Positions 23,266 to 32,805 of a stretch of DNA of 39,569 bases are shown here, one piece after another. The position numbers were made by a program, and so were the translations under genes. Position 1 is the first letter of the stretch, and every line of letters begins with the position of its first letter. The stretch comes from a virus, in IMG/VR virus record IMGVR_UViG_3300030419_005289, positions 1-39,569 of that record, one strand, 5' to 3'. Under the pieces are notes generated by a model. That model ran no database searches. It was not told the origin of the DNA and worked only from the letters and a program-made list of their open reading frames with translations.

Positions 23266-24546
23266 CTAGGTTTTAATGATATAATTCATTACCTGTGTCG
23301 GTAATGTAACGTTATGTGTGTGACTAGATGTAGTTACACCTGTGATTGCTGATCCAGTAGATGAATCCTTAGCTGAAGTTGAAAAAGTACCAGTGGTTGT
23401 AGTAATACTCTGTGTTGCAGCAGCTGTTGCAACAATTGAAGATCCACTAGCACCTGTTGTGACAGCACCAAGAGTGCTATTATTAGTACCTTTTCCTAAA
23501 GGTAGTCTATCTCTTAAATCAGGAACTGCAAATGTAGTCGTAGTATCACCTGCTCCATATGTAGTGCCAATAAGTGCAAATAATCCAGCATAGGTAGTTC
23601 TAGAAATAGCAGAACCATCACATAATAAGAATCCTGTTGGAGCCGTGGCACCTGACCATAAACTAACAGTACCAACAGGAACAATAGGAGCAACGTCATT
23701 TGCGCCAACACCGTTACCTATAACAGATTGCATAATAACATTAGCTGCTAATGGGGCAAGGTTAGCTCCATTATGTCCATGAACACGAAGTCCTGATTTA
23801 GTACCTACTGTTGCCCCAGTACCTGCTCCATAGAATACCAAAGAAGCATTAGCTGCTGAGTTTTGACTATTAAAACCTATAGCTACATTAGCACCTCGGG
23901 TAGCTGACGCACCACTTCCTCCATGATTATGAAAAGATTGTACAGCAAAAGTTATATTAGCACCAGTAAAGCCGCCACTATTAAACTCAGAAGCCACGTT
24001 CATGCGATCTGAAGTTACTCCTGATACAGTGCCTAAACTAATCATGGTATTAACAATATTACCTGTTAATGGCGGAATCCGACAATCTACAAATCTATCA
24101 ATTCCTGAAGCACTAGATATTGTTAATTTTAAGTGAGACGTTGATCCAGATATCACGGAAACTACTTCACCTGGCTCATAAGTATGTGCATTTGATATAA
24201 GTTGCGCTATACTATCTTCAGTGCGTACTATACCTTGTCTAGTAAAACCAGTGCCTGTTAAGGGATGACCAGAACCTACTCTTGATCTATCTGAATCCTG
24301 TATATATAAAGCGGAAGTTTCTCCTGCTCCTGTAGCGCCAGAATTGTCATGGTAAAAAAGTGCCCCTGTAGGAACTGCAATAGCTGTACCATCTCTAGTA
24401 TAGTTAGCAGCAGTTAAACTAGGTGCCGCATTACTAGCAAAATTTACAAGCAATGAATGATAAGTTTCATTTTGGCGAAGCCTAGCTGTGGCTAATGCTG
24501 TTCCAGCAGTAACCTCTGTATATGTATTAGAATCTGCTAACGCCAT
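23266..24546 (-). CDS. Tail fibre/collar-domain protein
   Basis: 426 residues with a phage tail collar domain (PF07484 type) at about 290-353: PVGTVSLWSGATAPTGFLLC, then ALIGTTYGAGDTTTTFAVPD and LRDRLPLGKG. It ends with MNYIIKT, the usual C-terminus of such proteins. The N-terminal region is rich in Ala, Ser, Asn and Gly, fitting a fibrous shaft, and has an FHNHGG and VHGHNG pair (205-210, 255-260) of the type seen around collar domains. It probably forms a fibre or short spike at the tail tip, adjacent to gpJ-like protein, 2 nt upstream. The last 70 residues are Ser/Thr-rich. Confidence 0.88.
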   Translation of the reverse strand: MALADSNTYTEVTAGTALATARLRQNETYHSLLVNFASNAAPSLTAANYTRDGTAIAVPTGALFYHDNSGATGAGETSALYIQDSDRSRVGSGHPLTGTGFTRQGIVRTEDSIAQLISNAHTYEPGEVVSVISGSTSHLKLTISSASGIDRFVDCRIPPLTGNIVNTMISLGTVSGVTSDRMNVASEFNSGGFTGANITFAVQSFHNHGGSGASATRGANVAIGFNSQNSAANASLVFYGAGTGATVGTKSGLRVHGHNGANLAPLAANVIMQSVIGNGVGANDVAPIVPVGTVSLWSGATAPTGFLLCDGSAISRTTYAGLFALIGTTYGAGDTTTTFAVPDLRDRLPLGKGTNNSTLGAVTTGASGSSIVATAAATQSITTTTGTFSTSAKDSSTGSAITGVTTSSHTHNVTLPTQVMNYIIKT

Positions 24547-24548
24547 TA

Positions 24549-27500
24549 TTAAACTCCCTCAGCCGTTATATTAAGTAATGCAGAACTGTCTGCTGCCTTA
24601 TTTGAACCATCATGTTGAAATAATTTTACAGTACCACTGGTATTACTTAATGCAGTAAAAGCACCAAAAGTAGCATTACCTACATCTGTAATTGTTAAAC
24701 TAACAGATGGTGTCCTAGTAAAGTTTTGACCAGACCAATCAATTGTTTTTCCAACTGAATCATATTCTAAATTTGTTGATGTAAAAGTTGATGGTTCTTT
24801 CTTAATTTTATAACGAATTTTATCTATTGTAAAATCATTTTCATCAGGCTTCAAATTATCAATTATAAATTTTAATTGGAACTGTCTAAATTGTGATTCC
24901 CTACCAGTAAATACGGTAAAGCCCTCGTCGTCATTCTCAGGATTAATAAACTGAGCAACGGCAACATTACCCACGGCTTCTGTTCCATGCGGTGAATACC
25001 CTGGAAAGCCCGCTTCATTTGGATCAGAAGTTACAAATGCCTTACCTAGGAAAACATTAGCTTCAGTAGATAGTCTTACCTTTTTAGTTGTAGTTACCGC
25101 TAAGTCACCGCCTTCATAATTAAAACTACTATCATCAGCGTAATCACGAAGATCAACTAATACAAAAGCATTACCTGCATCACCAGTGACATTAGCAAAA
25201 ACATTTGCAGATGAAGAGGTACCATTAGCATTAAATACAGTACCAAGTTCTATTCTATCTGCGTCAATTACTCCTGCTATTAGAGCATAAGAATTTGAAT
25301 TTGCATAATCTCCTTGATCTATGACTCCACCTGAAGAATATGCTGTATAGGATGAAGTATCTAGTCCTGAACCTCCCATAGCTTGTATACTTAGAGTAGT
25401 ATCAGAAACTCGTGTTAATTTAATCTCTTGATTATTCAATTGTGTCATACCAACAATATCATGTAGTATAGCACGATTTCCTGAACCAGTCAAGCCGTGT
25501 GCGGAAGCAGTAGTAATTACCCCTGGATTAGCTCTTGTAATTGCTGAAATGGAGAAAACATCACCGGTATATTTTACGGTTTTAAATATGGCTAAAACAT
25601 TTTGTTTTGGGTTAGCACCTGTAATACCTGCACTTACTGTATCAACTAATGTTTGATTATCTATACTGAATGACACATTAGAACTATTGATAAAGGTGCC
25701 AATTCCCGTAGCTTTAAGCACGTTAGCTGAATTTCCCGCTGTTGGCGCCAAAGATGTGCCACTTACAATATCACTTTTTAAATCAAAATATGTGGTTTTT
25801 GGAGTTTGTGTTCCTACAATATCAATATCCATATCATAAGTTGAATTTAATCCTAAATCTCTAATTTGTGTGGTATATATAGCTTGTGAACCTGTTGTAA
25901 TCAGATCAGTAGCTGAGGCTGTAGATGCAAATCCACTGCTACTTCCATTAAGATTATCTACAGGGCTACCTGGGACAGATGCAATGAATGTTCCATTAGC
26001 GTTATTAGAAGTATTAAAAGAAGGGTAATTTGCTTCTGAAGCATTAGTATTAGTTATATCTGTAAAGTTTGAACTAGGAGAATCTTCGTTAAAAGCTGCA
26101 ACAACTTCAGTATCGACACCTTCAACACTAGTTAATATAGTAGATACTACACTCTCACTAAAGTTACCGCTAGTATCTTTTGTTCTAGCTAAATAAGTAA
26201 ATTCACCAAAAGTATCAATAGGAGATGATTTACGGTTAACACCTGCAGCAACTGATAATACCTCTTCGCCACTGTTAAAATTAGCAACTGTAGCAGTTAC
26301 TTGTCCAGGCTTTCTTCTTATTATAACGTCTTGTAAATCTAAGTCAATAGGATCAGAATATTGCCAAAAAAATGTAAGTTGATTTTTTACTTGTCCTACA
26401 GAAAAATTAGAAACGTTGCTAGGAGGAGCAGTTTTACCTAAAATTACATGATTAGCAGAAGTTGTAATTCCTCTTAATTCTTTATTTAAAGCAGTTATTC
26501 TAACAACTAAGGTATTAACACCAGAAACACTTCCTCTGTCAATATTATTAACAGTGAATCTAACTTTACCATCAGCGTCAACACCTGCCGCAGAAACTTT
26601 TACTGTATTAAAACTAGTTAAGTCAGGAGCTTCACCTGTAATTTTATAAGAAATTTCATAGTCTGTAACTTCTTGTCCAGAGATATGATCAAAAGCTATA
26701 ATAGCTCTTACAGAGACTCCTTTATTCCTATCTATAAATAAAGATTCACTAATTTCAATATTTGTAACTTTTCTTATTGGAATAGCATCTATTATAACAG
26801 ATTTTGTAACAAAAGGACTAGTTCTGCCTTGAGAGTTTCTATTCCTAGCTTTTACTGATATGGGGCCAAAAGTATCAACATTAATTAATCTATCTTGTGT
26901 AAGAAATATTTGATTATACTCCCCGCCTAAACTTAAATCATAAATACCATTGTTTGCAAGTTTCCACTGGCCTGGATAAGTAGCTGTATCATAATCAAGT
27001 GTAAATGTATCACCACTAACATTTCCTAATTTTGCGGTAATATCAGGAGAAATATTTACCATTGCAAATCCACTTACATTAGCTTTTGGAGATTCACCTC
27101 CTAATGTAACTGTATAAATAGAATTAGCAGTCATAGGAGTATTAGAGGTAAATGTATTTGTAGCTTCCTGGCCAGGAGAATAGCTAGTGGCTATTACAGG
27201 AAACACGTTTCCAGAAGCAAACTGTACATTGTCACCAACCTCAATAGCAGGAACAGTATAATGATCTATTAACAATTTAACTTTTGTATCTGCGCTAGTT
27301 AAAGATAAAAATTCAACATTACAGTTAGAAGCTACAGTTCCTGTTTGATCATCTAAGTGTAATGTAAATTTATCGGAGGCTATTTCTACTCCATCTACAA
27401 AAGCTTTGATAAAAGCTTTATTTCTAGGTCGTATATCAAGTGGTTCAATATGGGATGTAGTACTAGCTGATGGATTATCACTAGGAGCAACTAAACTAAC

Positions 27501-30500
27501 AGAATTGCTTCTTGAATAAGTAGTATCAGATCCTGATACATAAAAACTATTATTTTGATAATATCTTGCATCAACCAATTGATTAATTGTTACATAAAAA
27601 GGAGTATCAGGTAAAGCAGTATTTAGTTTTGTCCCATCTGTAGAGGCAGTATTTTCAATAATTAGTTGATTAAAACTTGCTGCTGGACTAGTAACTGAAC
27701 TTTGCGTATTACTATTATAAGATACTATTTCAGAACTATATTGTGTTATACGGGGATTATGGCCTACAAAACCTACAGCTGTCCCTGTATTAGCTTTTTC
27801 ATTGACAGGAAAAGATACTCGTTCTACACCTTTTAATCCTTGAAATGTTAAAGTATCATCATTAGGAGTTAATACATGCTCTGCAAAATTAAAATCGTAA
27901 ACAACATTTAATCCTTCAGTAGTAAAAGCAATATACTTATCGTCTGTTCCACCTTCTGCTACTAAAGATACCTGATTACATAATAATCTAATTTCTCCCG
28001 TTGTCCCAGAAAACCCATTTTTACCTGTTAAAAATACCGGACTAAGACTATCAGCTAACCCAGCAGTATTACCTACTTTAAATGTAGCAGGATACGATGC
28101 TGTTGTAGTTGCTGCGTTTGAGTTAACTACTTTTTGAAGTGCAGTAGGTTGTGAAATAAAATAATCTGTTAATGTTCTAATGGGATAATTAAGAAGTTCT
28201 GTAGTAGTATCAATTGATAAATCTACAGTAACACTGCCATCTGTTAATCTTCTAGGAAAAGTTGAAAGACTAAAACTTGGTGCAGGAGGAGGGATAAAAG
28301 GAGATGTCATATCCGTGTAAGCTGTAGGAGTATAATCAATAAAGGTATCTGAGTCTACATAAACATTAGATATATACTCAATAGCTTCAATCTGTACTTC
28401 ATGATCATCTGTCCTGTTTAAAGCAGTAACTTTAAATAATTTACCTGCTTTATTTGTGTATAGATCTGCGATTGATGACCCTGGTGTACCAGGATTATTC
28501 ATCTCACCTAACATCCAAAGATCACCCTTAGTAGGTAATGCATTTGCTGTTGAAAAGCCGGAATATGCATCAAAGAGTTGTGTTACAACATTATATCTAT
28601 GTGTTACTCTTATATCAACAAAATCACCACCTACAGTAACATTAGCATTAGTTGTAAGTACTTGAGAAGCGTTTGATGTAACATTTGGTATATCTTTTGT
28701 GGTAGTAAAAACTTTAAATTTTTGGTTATCTACTAAATATAAATCAACATCATCAGAGGATTGGCTAAAGATTCTTAATGCTATAGGTTTTGTGTTTGCG
28801 GTAAAAGTAGTAGAAGTTAATGCGGGTTCTGTAAAGTATTCTAAATATACATTTTGAGTATGCACATTACCACCGACATCAAGATTAGAAGTTTCCCTTA
28901 TTTTACCACCAAAACCAAAACTAACTCCTGATTGTTTTTGAGATACAGAGATAACATCCCCAGGTGTTAATGTAATAGCTTCGATACTTGTAGTGAATTG
29001 AACTCTTCTTCGTAAATATCTTGATGCAGCTATTTGATAGTGAGCGTAGCGTAAAGCTTGACTTCTTCGAGTAACACCTATTAAGTCTAAAGAAGCAATA
29101 TTTTCTAATGCGCTTTTATCATTGCCATCATTCCTATCAATAGTATCTATACGAACAGTTTCTCTTTTATAGTGGTTAGTAGGTTCTATATAGCTAACGT
29201 CTACTCCAGTAATTATTTCACTTTCTTTAATACCAGATACTTGAAAAGATGCATCTTTAATATTTACTTCATTAAACATTGCTACAGGAAGTTCATTAGG
29301 CATATCAACAGCTAATGTTAGCTTACCCATATTATACACTAAAACAGATCTAAAGATCGCAGCCACTTGGTTTAAAATATCCATTACCTGACCTTGATCA
29401 GAGATAGTTATATCGCAAGTGAATCTTCTCTCAACTATCTCTGTTCCGATAGTTAAACCAATTTGATTTTCTCTAGTGCTTGTAAACTTGCCTCTAGGTT
29501 TATGCCTAAAAGACCCGTCAGCTAAGGCGATTACACCATCAAATTTACCTGTTTGCGGATTTACTGCATCACAATATTGAGCTATTTGATAAAATCTATA
29601 TTTATCTATAACATCTTCTGGAATACCTAATCCATAGGTATTATTGGTAAGTATGTCATAAATAATCCATACAGGATTCTGTGTCCAACTATATACAAAT
29701 GTACCATCCCAAGTGCCTATATATATTTCAGGATTACTAGCTGTAAGTTTTGTTCCTGGCCCAGGAAACTGTAGTGAATAACCATTTTCTTGATAGGAAT
29801 TATCCGTTGAGCCTCCAGAGGTAACTTCAACCTCTCTCCAATCTATTTCTCCATCTTCTAAAACAGGTTGATTATAATTAGAGGGTACTTTAACAATAAG
29901 ACCTTTTACTAGTGATGTAAAGTTTGGGACACCGCCTGCATGTTCAGAATGAGCTTTTATAGCATAACCAATATGTGCTGTTCGCGGATATGCCTGTCTA
30001 GCAAATTCAATTTCAGTCCAACCTTTAACAGTAATAGTATCATGAATCTTAGAGGAATCACTGTCATCAGAGGTTTTCTTAATAGTGAATCTATAGCCAT
30101 CATTTGAACGATGCTCTTCTGGAATTAATATGGTTACGTCAAAACTAAAGTTAGTGTTTGTTTTTCCTGAAATAGTCTCGATATGAGGTTCCGCATTAGG
30201 CATAATGCTATTAGCACCTGTTCTATCAAATACCTCAATAGATAATTCAGCGGTATGTCCATGAATATTTCCTCTATCATCTTGATTTATTAATCCTCTC
30301 AGATTAAAATTAAATCTAAGAGCATCCCAAGCCTGAGCACTTGTATCCTGTAGCTCTACCTTAGATTCAGGAATTCCACCAACATTGCCTTTTCTTAATA
30401 CAACTTGTGATTGAAAATCTTGTGGAGTTGCTATCTCTTCACCAAAAATCCTTAGCGGACCCTGATGTATACTACCATTGTTAACTAAGGTTTTAAATAG

Positions 30501-31175
30501 ATTTGTATTCTCATCTCCATCACCATCAAGATTTACCATGTCATCAATAGATCCATCTTGTATCTCTATATCTTGAGGACCATTTGGGTTTATTCTATAT
30601 ACAGGTCCTTCTCCTAAACCTGATGTGACAAATAATATATCTGTAGAAAATTTATCATTTGGATCTTCTACAGCACCACCGCCACCACCACCACCTTTAT
30701 CTCCTCCTTTATTATGTACACGGACGTCATTGGCTATATAAGTGTGCTGCTTAGAGACAGTAAAATTATAACTATCACCCTTCCCACCATATTCAATAGA
30801 TTCGATAGGAGATATTTTACCGTCATAAGTAACTACCTGATCATCTTCAGTAAATTTTCCAGCCTCTAGAAATAACCCATCTTCAAGAAGTAACCAGTGA
30901 TTAGGCGTAACAATAAACTCTCCTGCCCAATGTTTAATAATTATAAATTCATCATCTTCATGTTGATATAACTGAGTAACACTTGCTGGACCAAGATTAC
31001 CTAGTTTATCAAAAGACATTACTAAATCACCAACATTAATATCCTCAATGTTTTTTTGTGAATCATCTGCCATGCGAATTTTAGTGCCTGCAATAAAACA
31101 GCCACCCTTGCCGGCACCAGTAATATGTGGTATACGTTGTCCATCATACACCGTATATTGTCTACTAGCAGTCAT
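24549..31175 (-). CDS. gpJ-like tail-tip/host specificity protein with an inserted Hint domain
   Basis: 2208 residues, far longer than lambda gpJ (about 1130). The first 25 residues end GAGKGG, then a Hint domain (26-155, see separate entry), a Gly-rich linker KGGDKGGGGGGG, and the gpJ homology: GEGPVYRINPNG (about 190-202), LVKGLIVKVPSNYN, IYIGTWDGTFVYSWTQNP and VWIIYDILTNNTYGLG are close to lambda gpJ patterns. The C-terminal half has fibronectin III-like and beta-rich modules with no further recognisable enzyme. It should form the trimeric tail-tip hub and contact the receptor. The start overlaps the gpI-like stop. The Hint insertion is unusual and is the main reason to look again. Confidence 0.93.
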   Translation of the reverse strand: MTASRQYTVYDGQRIPHITGAGKGGCFIAGTKIRMADDSQKNIEDINVGDLVMSFDKLGNLGPASVTQLYQHEDDEFIIIKHWAGEFIVTPNHWLLLEDGLFLEAGKFTEDDQVVTYDGKISPIESIEYGGKGDSYNFTVSKQHTYIANDVRVHNKGGDKGGGGGGGAVEDPNDKFSTDILFVTSGLGEGPVYRINPNGPQDIEIQDGSIDDMVNLDGDGDENTNLFKTLVNNGSIHQGPLRIFGEEIATPQDFQSQVVLRKGNVGGIPESKVELQDTSAQAWDALRFNFNLRGLINQDDRGNIHGHTAELSIEVFDRTGANSIMPNAEPHIETISGKTNTNFSFDVTILIPEEHRSNDGYRFTIKKTSDDSDSSKIHDTITVKGWTEIEFARQAYPRTAHIGYAIKAHSEHAGGVPNFTSLVKGLIVKVPSNYNQPVLEDGEIDWREVEVTSGGSTDNSYQENGYSLQFPGPGTKLTASNPEIYIGTWDGTFVYSWTQNPVWIIYDILTNNTYGLGIPEDVIDKYRFYQIAQYCDAVNPQTGKFDGVIALADGSFRHKPRGKFTSTRENQIGLTIGTEIVERRFTCDITISDQGQVMDILNQVAAIFRSVLVYNMGKLTLAVDMPNELPVAMFNEVNIKDASFQVSGIKESEIITGVDVSYIEPTNHYKRETVRIDTIDRNDGNDKSALENIASLDLIGVTRRSQALRYAHYQIAASRYLRRRVQFTTSIEAITLTPGDVISVSQKQSGVSFGFGGKIRETSNLDVGGNVHTQNVYLEYFTEPALTSTTFTANTKPIALRIFSQSSDDVDLYLVDNQKFKVFTTTKDIPNVTSNASQVLTTNANVTVGGDFVDIRVTHRYNVVTQLFDAYSGFSTANALPTKGDLWMLGEMNNPGTPGSSIADLYTNKAGKLFKVTALNRTDDHEVQIEAIEYISNVYVDSDTFIDYTPTAYTDMTSPFIPPPAPSFSLSTFPRRLTDGSVTVDLSIDTTTELLNYPIRTLTDYFISQPTALQKVVNSNAATTTASYPATFKVGNTAGLADSLSPVFLTGKNGFSGTTGEIRLLCNQVSLVAEGGTDDKYIAFTTEGLNVVYDFNFAEHVLTPNDDTLTFQGLKGVERVSFPVNEKANTGTAVGFVGHNPRITQYSSEIVSYNSNTQSSVTSPAASFNQLIIENTASTDGTKLNTALPDTPFYVTINQLVDARYYQNNSFYVSGSDTTYSRSNSVSLVAPSDNPSASTTSHIEPLDIRPRNKAFIKAFVDGVEIASDKFTLHLDDQTGTVASNCNVEFLSLTSADTKVKLLIDHYTVPAIEVGDNVQFASGNVFPVIATSYSPGQEATNTFTSNTPMTANSIYTVTLGGESPKANVSGFAMVNISPDITAKLGNVSGDTFTLDYDTATYPGQWKLANNGIYDLSLGGEYNQIFLTQDRLINVDTFGPISVKARNRNSQGRTSPFVTKSVIIDAIPIRKVTNIEISESLFIDRNKGVSVRAIIAFDHISGQEVTDYEISYKITGEAPDLTSFNTVKVSAAGVDADGKVRFTVNNIDRGSVSGVNTLVVRITALNKELRGITTSANHVILGKTAPPSNVSNFSVGQVKNQLTFFWQYSDPIDLDLQDVIIRRKPGQVTATVANFNSGEEVLSVAAGVNRKSSPIDTFGEFTYLARTKDTSGNFSESVVSTILTSVEGVDTEVVAAFNEDSPSSNFTDITNTNASEANYPSFNTSNNANGTFIASVPGSPVDNLNGSSSGFASTASATDLITTGSQAIYTTQIRDLGLNSTYDMDIDIVGTQTPKTTYFDLKSDIVSGTSLAPTAGNSANVLKATGIGTFINSSNVSFSIDNQTLVDTVSAGITGANPKQNVLAIFKTVKYTGDVFSISAITRANPGVITTASAHGLTGSGNRAILHDIVGMTQLNNQEIKLTRVSDTTLSIQAMGGSGLDTSSYTAYSSGGVIDQGDYANSNSYALIAGVIDADRIELGTVFNANGTSSSANVFANVTGDAGNAFVLVDLRDYADDSSFNYEGGDLAVTTTKKVRLSTEANVFLGKAFVTSDPNEAGFPGYSPHGTEAVGNVAVAQFINPENDDEGFTVFTGRESQFRQFQLKFIIDNLKPDENDFTIDKIRYKIKKEPSTFTSTNLEYDSVGKTIDWSGQNFTRTPSVSLTITDVGNATFGAFTALSNTSGTVKLFQHDGSNKAADSSALLNITAEGV
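30711..31100 (-). other. Hint (intein-like, BIL-type) domain inside the gpJ-like protein
   Basis: Residues 26-155 of the 2208-residue protein. Block A starts CFIAGTKIRMADDSQKNIED at Cys26, preceded by Gly-Gly; block B has VTPNHWLL (Thr90, His93); the C-terminal block is HTYIANDVRVHN, ending His154-Asn155. At about 130 residues it has no homing endonuclease. The residue after Asn is Lys156, so no Cys, Ser or Thr is available at the +1 position, and ordinary intein splicing is unlikely; BIL-type domains with such ends can cleave or rarely splice. Flanks GAGKGG and KGGDKGG are similar, so precise removal would leave a continuous Gly/Lys-rich linker. Confidence 0.85.
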
Positions 31176-31978
31176 TCTGATGATACCGCCTCTGCTGCTA
31201 ATGGTGTTTGATTAGCATTGAATATTGATTGAACACTAGGAGCACTATCCTGAGCATGTTGTTGACTTAAAACATATCCACTTAAAAATTGCCCTCCAAC
31301 TCTAAATAATCCATAGTTAAGTAATATAGGAGTACCTGCAGTGGTTGTATTTTTTAAAGATCCAAACATATTATTTTCAGTTCTAGTGCCCGAATCTTTA
31401 GTAACCTGCATATCTTGAGATGGAGGTTTAGATGCAAATAACATTTGCATAGCAGAAAGAGCTAAATTACCAATCATACCTTTAACAAAACTAGGCATAC
31501 CAGCAAAAGCTGCTCCTAAACCGCTAAAAAATCCACCACCACTACCAATACCAATATTGGTAGCTGCTTCGGCAGCAAAAAACTTAATTCCACCGGCAGT
31601 AGTAAAACCACCACCGCCACCATATAAACCTGCACCCATAGGACCAGCAGCAACCACTGCTGCAATTGCAACTGCTGCAAATAAAAATCCTTTTTTACCG
31701 CCACTACCACAAACAACTGGAGCTATATAAATTACTTCTCCATCTTTTATCTTTTTAAATGGATAGTTTTGTTTTTCAATTACTTTTAAATCACTATTTA
31801 AATAACTAATACTTTCTTGAGATGATCCATTTTTAATTTGAGCTATATAAGTTTTAAATTTAGGATGCACAGCCGAAAGATAACTCTCAATATCATAAAG
31901 AGAATTTATATCAATTTTATACTCAAGATCATTAAAATAATCTTTAAATGTTGGACTTATTTTAACAGTTGCTAACAT
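31172..31978 (-). CDS. gpI-like tail assembly protein
   Basis: 268 residues with the layout of lambda tail assembly protein I: a ubiquitin-like beta-grasp N-terminal region (1-85), a hydrophobic Gly/Ala-rich segment (about 95-185, AAVAIAAVVAAGPMGAG and later), and a C-terminal part ending with NTTTAGTPILLNYGLFRVGGQFLSGY, close to the conserved end of gpI. Gene order K-I-J matches lambda. It is probably needed for tail-tip initiation and may not remain in the mature virion. The ATG is immediately after the JAMM stop, and its own stop overlaps the gpJ-like ATG. Confidence 0.85.
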   Translation of the reverse strand: MLATVKISPTFKDYFNDLEYKIDINSLYDIESYLSAVHPKFKTYIAQIKNGSSQESISYLNSDLKVIEKQNYPFKKIKDGEVIYIAPVVCGSGGKKGFLFAAVAIAAVVAAGPMGAGLYGGGGGFTTAGGIKFFAAEAATNIGIGSGGGFFSGLGAAFAGMPSFVKGMIGNLALSAMQMLFASKPPSQDMQVTKDSGTRTENNMFGSLKNTTTAGTPILLNYGLFRVGGQFLSGYVLSQQHAQDSAPSVQSIFNANQTPLAAEAVSSE

Positions 31979-32344
31979 TTATTTAAAGTGATCCTCTCGT
32001 AATTTAGTAAATTTTAGTGCGTCAATCTTTTTATCCATCCAGTATATATAAAATTTATTATTGAAGCCAACTAAAAATTTATACTGTTGAAATGCAGCGC
32101 TGACTTTATCATCTTGACTAGGTATTGGCTTATCACTACCTGGGTGTGAATGAAAAACCCCCCAAATGTTCTCATACTTAATAAATACCGCAGGATCTAA
32201 AATAAAAGTAAGAGTGGGCTCCATGCTTATATTATCACAAGGAACATAGGTAAAATCATCTAAAATTACTCCACAAGCTTCTCTGGGATAATCCCTTAAA
32301 GCATGATTATTCATATCATTTATTAATTTGGCATACCAACCCAT
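31979..32344 (-). CDS. JAMM/Mov34 peptidase-like tail protein (lambda gpK N-terminal type)
   Basis: 121 residues. The zinc-binding JAMM motif is complete: Glu22 (REACGV), His65-Ser-His67-Pro (HSHPG), Ser76 and Asp79 (PSQDD). It corresponds to the N-terminal half of lambda gpK, which in lambda is fused to an NlpC/P60 domain; here two separate NlpC/P60-like genes precede it. The activity may process tail proteins or help peptidoglycan passage. It overlaps the upstream gene by 22 nt; the start ATG at 32344 is the only good one. Confidence 0.9.
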   Translation of the reverse strand: MGWYAKLINDMNNHALRDYPREACGVILDDFTYVPCDNISMEPTLTFILDPAVFIKYENIWGVFHSHPGSDKPIPSQDDKVSAAFQQYKFLVGFNNKFYIYWMDKKIDALKFTKLREDHFK

Positions 32345-32805
32345 TTATATATTCCCATAGTGTAAGTTTTATAATATCTCCCATAAGGTGCTATCCAACT
32401 TTTTTTATCAATCATTGTTTGTAGTATCTTGTTATCACCAATAAAAAGAGCACAATGATTAGTTACATTGGTAGAACCAAGAGACATAGTGATAACATTA
32501 AATTTTTCAGCTTTTAGTACTTTTTGCCAACCATATTTTAAATTACCTCCTTTTTCAAAAAAACGATCATGTGTTTTACGATACCAATTCTCATCTACAA
32601 TATTACACCAATCAGCAGTATCATAAGGTATATCAATATTGAGTTGTTCTCTATAAACTAATCTACAGAGATTAAAACAATCTATACCAGTTTCTGGATT
32701 ATCGCCTAAATGAAGATATGGTAAATTAAGATATTTACTATACCAAGGATTTATGTCTGTATACGGCGTAGAGTGCTCTAAGCCATTCGTTCGCAATTGA
32801 TTCAT
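32323..32805 (-). CDS. NlpC/P60-like cell-wall peptidase, tail-associated (second copy)
   Basis: 160 residues from ATG 32805, which has SD-like GAGGGGAG upstream at 11 nt; a longer start at 32883 would add 26 residues that lie in the coding region of the preceding gene and look unlike a protein start. The catalytic Cys43 is in GIDCFNLCRLVY and the catalytic His is at 117 (TNHCALFIGDNKILQ), fitting an NlpC/P60 papain-like fold. It resembles the C-terminal part of lambda gpK, which cleaves peptidoglycan stem peptides during DNA entry. Overlaps the JAMM gene at its end. Confidence 0.82.
   Translation of the reverse strand: MNQLRTNGLEHSTPYTDINPWYSKYLNLPYLHLGDNPETGIDCFNLCRLVYREQLNIDIPYDTADWCNIVDENWYRKTHDRFFEKGGNLKYGWQKVLKAEKFNVITMSLGSTNVTNHCALFIGDNKILQTMIDKKSWIAPYGRYYKTYTMGIYKWVGMPN

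Noticed and set aside
30711-31100. Ordinary self-splicing intein with homing endonuclease
   Set aside because: The domain is only ~130 residues, has no LAGLIDADG or HNH insert, and is followed by Lys rather than Cys, Ser or Thr; a BIL/Hint-type domain fits better.
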